From Actinobacteria bacterium UBA7398 (GTDB lineage Bacteria; Actinomycetota; Actinomycetes; Nanopelagicales; Nanopelagicaceae): a DNA stretch of 28,259 nt. The stretch lies in NCBI GenBank assembly GCA_002470135.1, contig DKNC01000050.1:27911-56169 (forward strand), read 5' to 3'. The notes under the pieces were generated by a model, which worked only from the letters and a program-made list of their open reading frames with translations, did no database searches and was not told the origin of the DNA. Numbering within the stretch: position 1 is the stretch's first letter; the number at the start of each line of letters is the position of its first letter. Positions 23,186 to 28,259 of this stretch are shown here, one piece after another. The translations under genes and the position numbers were made by a program.

Positions 23186-25266
23186 GGCATCGCTACTTTC
23201 TTAAGTGCGCCAAATTTTGTAACATCGATGTTGGGAAGCGTACTTGGAACACCCATCGGCATTACTGATTTTTGACCGTTCGTACCAAAGATTGCTTCAT
23301 AAATTTTACGGACACCAACACCGCTAGTACTTGCACCAAAACCACCTTGGCTAACCACCATTACAACTGCATATTGTGGCTTATCAGATGGTGCAAACGA
23401 AGCAAACCAGGATGTATCCGCTTTCGAAGATCCATCCCAATTCTTGCCAAATACTTGAGCGGTACCCGTCTTGCCACTTACCGCAACTGGTAATCCGGCG
23501 AATGAACCTGCACCAGTTCCAGAAGTTACTACTGCTCGCAGAGCTGAATGTAAAAAGTCAATAGTTTTCTTATCGGCAGGGATCTTTCCAGTTACAACTG
23601 GTTCAAACTTTTTAACTAATGTGCCATCTGATTTAACAATAGCTTTTGCAATTTGTGGCTGGTATAGCGTTCCACCATTTGCGATGGCTGCATAAGCAAC
23701 TCCTAATTGCAGCGGCGTCATCAAAGTATCACCTTGACCGATTGAGAAGTTAACCGCATCTCCAGCACGAACTTTGTCGCCATCAATGCAATTTTCGCGA
23801 GCGATATCAATTAATAATGGTGTTAGTTGAGATTTCTTAGCTCGGTCTCTGTAATTGCAATAGAAATCTTTATTCTGGCCATACCAATCTAATTTCCATT
23901 GTCGATCTGGGAGTCGGCCACTAATTTCAGAGGGTAGGTCAATGCCGGTCTTCTTTCCTAAGCCAAAACCTTTTGCAGTCGTAAAGAAGTAATCATTGGC
24001 ATTTGCTTTAGGACGCAAGCCGCCATCTCTAACCCATTCATCGTAAGCAACCTGATACCAAAGTGAGTCACAAGAAATTGCAATCGCAGTTTTTAGTGAA
24101 ATTCGACCAGCTGCTTTTGAGTCAAAATTCTTAAATTCTCGGTTACCAATTTGCACTGTTGCTGGGCAGTTGTATGAGGCATCAGTGCTATAGCCGGCGC
24201 GGACTGCGGCGGCCGTTGAGATAACTTTAAAAGTTGACGCTGGCGCGAATGCACCTTGGACGGCACGTGAAAGCGCTGGGACTGCCGACTTCTCTGAATA
24301 GAGATTCTTGGCTTGCGCAACTGTGATGCCATTCTCCCAAATATTTGGATCATAAGTTGGATAAGAGGCCATCGCTAAAACTGCGCCAGTCTTAACATCT
24401 AACACAATCGCAGCACCTGAATCTGCGCGGTGACCAAGGGATCGACCCCGCAAAATTGATGCATATAACTCTTTCTCTACCGCCGCTTGTAATTTTGCAT
24501 TTATATTTAAAATTAAATTATCGCCCGGAATAGGTTTAGTGTCGCGCGACTGTTGTGTGATTGCTTCCTTGCGGTCAACTATTACAGTTTTAATTCCGGC
24601 AGTTCCCCGTAAAATTGAGTCATATTGATATTCCAAACCAGACTTGCCGATTAATTCATTTCTAAAATAATTAATTCCCTTACCGTTATTCATATCGGCT
24701 TCAGTAACGGGCCCTACATAACCTAATACATGGGCAATGTTCTCGCCTTCAAGTGACGGGTAATTGCGAATGGAAATTGGCTCTGCATTAACACCAGGGA
24801 AAATATCAGAATGCTCCAAAATATTAAGAGCTTGACCTTGAGTTGCTTCTTTTGTTACTGGGATTGGTTGGTAACGAGTACCGTTCCAACAACCAGCCCG
24901 GTCCCCTTTGGGTAGCTCTGGGCAGAGTCGGGTGCGGATATAAACATCGTTGTAATTCAATCCCAATACAACAGCGACTTTTTGCAGTATCGCGACTCCT
25001 TTATCGGGAGTCTTGTCAATAATGGAACGGTCCACAGTTACAACTAATCCAGCGCGGTTTATCGCGATTGGTGTTCCAATATCATCAACGATGACACCTC
25101 GGTTTGCTGGCGTAACTATGTCACGGCTTTGGATATTAAGCGCGGCTTCGCGGTAACGCGGCCCATCGGCAATTTGTAAATAGAAAAGTCGACCTAATAG
25201 CGCAACCATTAAGGAAGCAATAAAAATTTGCACCACAATTAAATTTAACCGCGAGCGATCAACCAT
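23182..25266 (-). CDS. mrdA: Penicillin-binding protein 2 (class B transpeptidase of the elongasome)
   Basis: 694 residues. One N-terminal membrane anchor (about 8-28), a PBP dimerisation/pedestal domain (about 50-245), then a transpeptidase domain. Active-site motifs are SxxK as Ser344-Thr-Phe-Lys347, SxD as Ser398-Cys-Asp400, and KTG at 599-601. SCD in place of the usual SxN is the E. coli PBP2-type variant. It crosslinks peptidoglycan outside the membrane, with RodA as its glycosyltransferase partner. It overlaps mreD by one base (TAATG) and rodA by four (ATGA). Periplasmic-side cysteines at 115, 126, 369, 399, 470 and 493 might form disulfides. PBP3/FtsI is less likely from the neighbours. 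Confidence 0.93.
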   Translation of the reverse strand: MVDRSRLNLIVVQIFIASLMVALLGRLFYLQIADGPRYREAALNIQSRDIVTPANRGVIVDDIGTPIAINRAGLVVTVDRSIIDKTPDKGVAILQKVAVVLGLNYNDVYIRTRLCPELPKGDRAGCWNGTRYQPIPVTKEATQGQALNILEHSDIFPGVNAEPISIRNYPSLEGENIAHVLGYVGPVTEADMNNGKGINYFRNELIGKSGLEYQYDSILRGTAGIKTVIVDRKEAITQQSRDTKPIPGDNLILNINAKLQAAVEKELYASILRGRSLGHRADSGAAIVLDVKTGAVLAMASYPTYDPNIWENGITVAQAKNLYSEKSAVPALSRAVQGAFAPASTFKVISTAAAVRAGYSTDASYNCPATVQIGNREFKNFDSKAAGRISLKTAIAISCDSLWYQVAYDEWVRDGGLRPKANANDYFFTTAKGFGLGKKTGIDLPSEISGRLPDRQWKLDWYGQNKDFYCNYRDRAKKSQLTPLLIDIARENCIDGDKVRAGDAVNFSIGQGDTLMTPLQLGVAYAAIANGGTLYQPQIAKAIVKSDGTLVKKFEPVVTGKIPADKKTIDFLHSALRAVVTSGTGAGSFAGLPVAVSGKTGTAQVFGKNWDGSSKADTSWFASFAPSDKPQYAVVMVVSQGGFGASTSGVGVRKIYEAIFGTNGQKSVMPMGVPSTLPNIDVTKFGALKKVAMP

Positions 25267-25784
25267 TAAATATCCCTGGATGAAAGCGTAAATTGATGAA
25301 ATTTATTAGTTATTGGCATATAAAGTGGTGCCAGCATCAAAGTCCAGATGAAGTTTCCAGTTAGTTCTTGCAGCGCTGGGAAAAACGAAATTAGTTGTTC
25401 GCCCAAGATTGCACTTGCAATTAAATAAGCAATCAAAGTTATGGTAACTGCCGCGGCAACAATGAGCGAAAGCGTTAGTGGCCGTGAAGCTAAATCGCCA
25501 AGTCCTTCTCGATTTACTGAGACTAAATAAGCCATTACAGTTAGTACTAGCGTCCATTGCCCAAATGGCGAGTCGATGTTGGGACTTAAATCTAAAAAAA
25601 ATCCAGCGATAAAGCCTGAAATCAAAGCACCATTTCTACTTTCCATTGCAACCCAGGTCATCGTTACCGCAAGAAAAATGGAAAACCCACCAATAAGAAA
25701 GTGAATCTGATTAAAAACGATTTCTTGTATAAAAAACAGCGCACCAAAAAATCCAAAAGTGATAAAGATGCGACTAGTAAACAT
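25266..25784 (-). CDS. mreD: Rod-shape protein MreD
   Basis: 172 residues, mostly hydrophobic with about five membrane segments, beginning near residue 6 (FITFGFFGALFFIQEIVF). Motifs in MreD are weak; GFIAGFFLDLSPNIDSPFGQWTL (about 57-79) fits the conserved Gly/Phe-rich and D-x-x-x-x-x-x-P-x-G pattern of the family. It links MreC and MreB to the PBP2-RodA pair in the membrane. It is identified by length, topology and its place between mreC (10 nt upstream) and mrdA (1-nt overlap). Confidence would be low without that context. Confidence 0.88.
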   Translation of the reverse strand: MFTSRIFITFGFFGALFFIQEIVFNQIHFLIGGFSIFLAVTMTWVAMESRNGALISGFIAGFFLDLSPNIDSPFGQWTLVLTVMAYLVSVNREGLGDLASRPLTLSLIVAAAVTITLIAYLIASAILGEQLISFFPALQELTGNFIWTLMLAPLYMPITNKFHQFTLSSRDI

Positions 25785-25794
25785 CGATTGCTCG

Positions 25795-26718
25795 CTAAGC
25801 CGAAGGTGATGGTGTTGGGGTAACTGTAATTGTTACAGTGGGAGTTGGAGTTGCCATTGGCTTTGGCGGCACGAGCCCATCTCTTGGGTCACCGCCAGTT
25901 TCGGAGATAACTACTGAAACTATTCCAAGGGATGTTAGCTTCGCATAACTACTAACACGCCCGTGCTTAGTTAATTGGCCAGAAGTATTATCAACATCAA
26001 TTACCAGACCAACTGGAATTCCAGGCACAAAAGGTTTGCCGCCATCGCTACCGCGTGCTAGTAATACATCGCCAATTTTTACGGTTTCGGTCGCATCAAG
26101 AAGTTCTAATTCAAAATTTCTACTACCCGTACCAGAAAGAATCCCCATTACTTGCGAACCGGCAACTCTGACGCCGATTCTAAAAGTTGGATCACTGATC
26201 AATAGAATCACTGCAGAGTTCGCAGTTACTGATTTAACTGCACCAACTAAACCGGCACCCGACATCACCGTCATATCTCTCGCAATTCCTGAGGAACTTC
26301 CAGCGTCAATTGTGATGGTTTGACTGAAAGAAGTTGCGCTACCTCGTGCAATTACTCGAGCTGAAACGATTTTATATTGCGCTTCCCCCGCTAGATTTAA
26401 AACCGACTTGAGCTGGGTTAGCTTTCCTTTCAAATCTTTTTGTAAAACTAACTTTGCTTTCAACGCTTCGTTCTCTTTCTGTAATGCTTCAATTTCATTT
26501 CCAGATCGACCTAAATGGCTGACATCACTGAAAAAATTTCCAATTGGTGCGAAGAGCCGCGAAGAAAAACTTTGAATTGGTGAAAAAAAAGTTTGGGTAG
26601 CCGAACGCGTACCTGATATTAAACTAACGCCACGCAAATCCAATGTAATTAGAAAGAGCGCAGTTACCAACAAAATAACTAATAGAAGCCGACTTCGGCT
26701 ATTACCTCGCGGTGCCAT
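25795..26718 (-). CDS. mreC: Rod-shape protein MreC
   Basis: 307 residues. A short basic N-terminus, one membrane segment (about 11-27, LLLVILLVTALFLITL), a coiled coil (about 72-105, NEIEALQKENEALKAKL) and a beta-rich external domain (about 115-275) with the family pattern ARVIARGSATSFSQTITIDAGSS. It bridges MreB filaments to PBP2 and activates it. The C-terminal 25 residues are a Pro/Thr/Val-rich low-complexity tail (TPTPTVTITVTPTPSPSA), a common but variable addition in actinobacteria. It lies 18 nt after mreB and 10 nt before mreD. Confidence 0.94.
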   Translation of the reverse strand: MAPRGNSRSRLLLVILLVTALFLITLDLRGVSLISGTRSATQTFFSPIQSFSSRLFAPIGNFFSDVSHLGRSGNEIEALQKENEALKAKLVLQKDLKGKLTQLKSVLNLAGEAQYKIVSARVIARGSATSFSQTITIDAGSSSGIARDMTVMSGAGLVGAVKSVTANSAVILLISDPTFRIGVRVAGSQVMGILSGTGSRNFELELLDATETVKIGDVLLARGSDGGKPFVPGIPVGLVIDVDNTSGQLTKHGRVSSYAKLTSLGIVSVVISETGGDPRDGLVPPKPMATPTPTVTITVTPTPSPSA

Positions 26719-26736
26719 AGTTACTTTCGGGAAATG

Positions 26737-27777
26737 CTATCGACGTGGCTCGGAGATCAAGACTTTTTCTAACGCCTCAAACTCTTCAACACACTTTCCT
26801 GAACCTTCAGCAACAGCTTGCAGTGGACGATCTGCAATATGAATTGGCATATTAGTTTCGTGGCGCAATCTTTCGTCGAGACCGCGTAGTAACGCTCCGC
26901 CTCCGGTCAAAACAATGCCACGATCCATTAAATCGCTGGCAAGTTCTGGTGGGCATTTATCTAGCGTTGCTTTAACTGCGTTAATGATTGCATTTACTGG
27001 TTCTTCGAGCGCTTTACGAATATCTTCAGCAGAAACCACAATTGTTTTCGGTAAACCTGTCGCTAAATCGCGACCACGAATTTCAGCATCTGGTTCATCG
27101 CGTAATGGAAACGCTGAACCGATTGCCATTTTAATTTCCTCAGCAGTGCGCTCACCAAGTAATAATGAAAATTCTCGTTTAACCCAATTAATAATTGCTT
27201 GGTCTAATTCATCGCCGCCAACGCGAATCGATAGCGCAGTAACAATTCCACCAAGTGAAATAACGGCTACTTCAGTGGTTCCGCCGCCAATGTCGACGAC
27301 CATGTTTCCAGTTGGTTCGTGGATAGGTAAACCAGCACCAATCGCAGCAGCCATTGGCTCTTCAATGATGTAAACCTTACGTGCGCCGGCCTCATAACCC
27401 GCATCTTTAACGGCCCGCTGCTCTACCCCGGTAATGCCGCTTGGTACGCAAACTACAATTCGAGGTTTAGCTAAATAACGACGCTTATGAACTTGGCGAA
27501 TAAAATATTTAATCATCAGAGCAGTTGTGTCGAAATCTGCGATTACGCCATCTTTAAGTGGGCGAATTGCGACAATCGATCCTGGAGTACGGCCGATCAT
27601 CTTCTTCGCTTCCATACCAACCGCGAGAACTGCGCCAGTGTCTTGGTTTACCGCAACCACACTTGGTTCGTTAAGAACAATGCCTCGACCACGTACATAA
27701 ACCAATGTATTTGCGGTACCTAAATCAATCGCCATATCACGACCGAGAAATGACCAGCGGCTGGTGTTCTTTGACAT
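26737..27777 (-). CDS. mreB: Actin-like cell-shape protein MreB
   Basis: 346 residues, actin/Hsp70-superfamily ATPase. The phosphate-1 motif DLGTANTLVYV begins at residue 18. DIGGGTTEVAVISLGG is the phosphate-2 motif, and TGGGALLRGLDERL the adenosine motif. Length and motifs match MreB (about 340-350). It forms membrane-bound filaments that direct lateral wall synthesis, so cells are likely rod- or vibrio-shaped. The start ATG has a strong Shine-Dalgarno (AGAGGAGAG) 4-6 nt upstream in a 41-nt gap after ndk. No clear promoter was found in that gap. An Mbl-type paralogue is possible, but the mreCD linkage supports MreB. Confidence 0.96.
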   Translation of the reverse strand: MSKNTSRWSFLGRDMAIDLGTANTLVYVRGRGIVLNEPSVVAVNQDTGAVLAVGMEAKKMIGRTPGSIVAIRPLKDGVIADFDTTALMIKYFIRQVHKRRYLAKPRIVVCVPSGITGVEQRAVKDAGYEAGARKVYIIEEPMAAAIGAGLPIHEPTGNMVVDIGGGTTEVAVISLGGIVTALSIRVGGDELDQAIINWVKREFSLLLGERTAEEIKMAIGSAFPLRDEPDAEIRGRDLATGLPKTIVVSAEDIRKALEEPVNAIINAVKATLDKCPPELASDLMDRGIVLTGGGALLRGLDERLRHETNMPIHIADRPLQAVAEGSGKCVEEFEALEKVLISEPRR

Positions 27778-27818
27778 CTTGCTCTCCTCTTTGATATTTA
27801 CTGCGGGGAAGTTATTTT

Positions 27819-28235
27819 TTAGCTAAAGAAAATTTTAATTTCGCGTTCTGCAGATTCGACCGAGTCAGATCCATGAACGATATTTTGTACAACTTTCGTT
27901 CCTTGATCTCGAGCTAAATCACCGCGGATAGATCCGGGGACTGCAACAGTTGGATCTGTTACGCCAGCCATAGTTCGAAAACCTTCGATGACGCGTTCGC
28001 CCTCTGCAACCATTGCGACAATGGGTCCAGATGACATGAATTCAAGTAGCGGCTCAAAAAATGGCTTGCCGTTATGTTCCTCATAATGCTTTTCCAGAAT
28101 TGAGCGATCCGCATTTAACATTCGCATGCTGGTAATTACATATCCTTTAGTTTCAATTCGCGAAATAACTTCGCCAACTAAACCGCGGCGTACGCCATCC
28201 GGCTTTACCAATATTAAGGTGCGTTCTTTACTCAC
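27819..28235 (-). CDS. ndk: Nucleoside diphosphate kinase
   Basis: 138 residues, the standard NDPK size. It transfers the gamma-phosphate between nucleoside triphosphates and diphosphates through a phospho-histidine, His121 in NIVHGSDS. The opening ERTLILVKPDGVRRGLVGE is diagnostic, and GSIRGDLA (about 101-108) precedes the active site. The start is GTG at 28235, supported by the normal family N-terminus. There is no Shine-Dalgarno; a TACAAT -10 ends 6 nt before the GTG, which points to a leaderless mRNA. ndk ahead of mreB, in the same direction, is the known order in Streptomyces. Confidence 0.97.
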   Translation of the reverse strand: MSKERTLILVKPDGVRRGLVGEVISRIETKGYVITSMRMLNADRSILEKHYEEHNGKPFFEPLLEFMSSGPIVAMVAEGERVIEGFRTMAGVTDPTVAVPGSIRGDLARDQGTKVVQNIVHGSDSVESAEREIKIFFS

Positions 28236-28241
28236 GGGGTT

Positions 28242-28247
28242 ATTGTA
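28242..28247 (-). promoter_or_regulatory. -10 element of a probable leaderless ndk promoter
   Basis: TACAAT on the minus strand (5 of 6 consensus matches) ends 6 nt before the GTG at 28235, which becomes the expected +1. The -35 would fall outside the window. This repeats the geometry of the ilv leader promoter. Confidence 0.6.
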
Positions 28248-28259
28248 TTGGCGGTCTGG

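Noticed and set aside
25823..25839. Perfect inverted repeat ACTGTAATTGTTACAGT inside mreC.
   Set aside because: It falls in the codons of the Thr/Val repeat tail, where alternating GTA/ACA/ACT codons readily create such symmetry, and there is no U-tract or gene boundary.
1..28259. Searches for CRISPR-like spaced repeats, insertion-sequence ends, tRNA genes and defence or toxin genes.
   Set aside because: None seen. All long frames are accounted for by core metabolic, ribosomal and cell-wall genes, and intergenic space is too small to hide such elements.

Overview
This 28.3 kb window is chromosomal DNA from what looks like a streamlined, low-GC actinobacterium, most likely a freshwater lineage such as the Nanopelagicales (acI: Planktophila/Nanopelagicus). 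That placement is inference. It rests on actinobacterial-type proteins (RNase E with a long N-terminal extension, Obg with a C-terminal OCT domain, a 530-residue SerA), on gene orders known from Mycobacterium and Streptomyces, on a GC content clearly below 50%, and on genes packed with gaps of a few bases or 1-8 nt overlaps. No mobile element, CRISPR array, tRNA, rRNA, prophage or pseudogene was seen. It is a core-metabolism and cell-growth region, and 24 of its 25 ORFs (the 15-codon leader included) lie on the minus strand.

Region 1 (1-8405, minus) is a branched-chain amino acid operon, transcribed ilvB-ilvH-ilvC-serA-leuB-ilvE-cimA, with cimA running off the left edge. Ahead of ilvB is the most informative regulatory stretch in the window. 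A TTGACT-18 bp-GATAAT promoter is placed so that transcription should begin on the A of an ATG. That ATG opens a 15-codon leader peptide (MKTLSTSVVIQERAI) with a Val-Val-Ile run. A hairpin overlaps the end of the leader, and an intrinsic terminator follows directly. This is a ribosome-mediated attenuator with an apparently leaderless leader peptide. A 16-bp near-palindrome sits just upstream of the -35.

Region 2 (8465-10063, plus) is a single ABC-F ATPase, divergent from the ilv operon. Its stop codon overlaps the stop codon of ilvD, which converges from the other side.

Region 3 (10060-18995, minus) runs obg-proB-proA-gatC-gatA-gatB-ilvD: a ribosome-assembly GTPase, the first two steps of proline synthesis, the Glu/Asp-tRNA amidotransferase and the dihydroxy-acid dehydratase that the ilv operon itself lacks. 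Region 4 (19015-22021, minus) holds rne-rplU-rpmA, with a promoter before rplU, a strong terminator after rpmA and a 210-base untranslated stretch before rne. Region 5 (22022-28259, minus) is ndk-mreB-mreC-mreD-mrdA(PBP2)-rodA, the elongasome for lateral wall growth.

Together the genes give pyruvate-to-Val/Ile/Leu synthesis, with citramalate as a pyruvate-based source of 2-oxobutyrate, plus serine, proline, tRNA amidation, ribosome assembly, RNA turnover and rod-shape maintenance. No novel multi-gene system is evident. The points worth following are regulatory: the ilv attenuator and its palindrome, a repeated -10/6-nt/start-codon layout that suggests leaderless mRNAs, and the unusually long rne leader.
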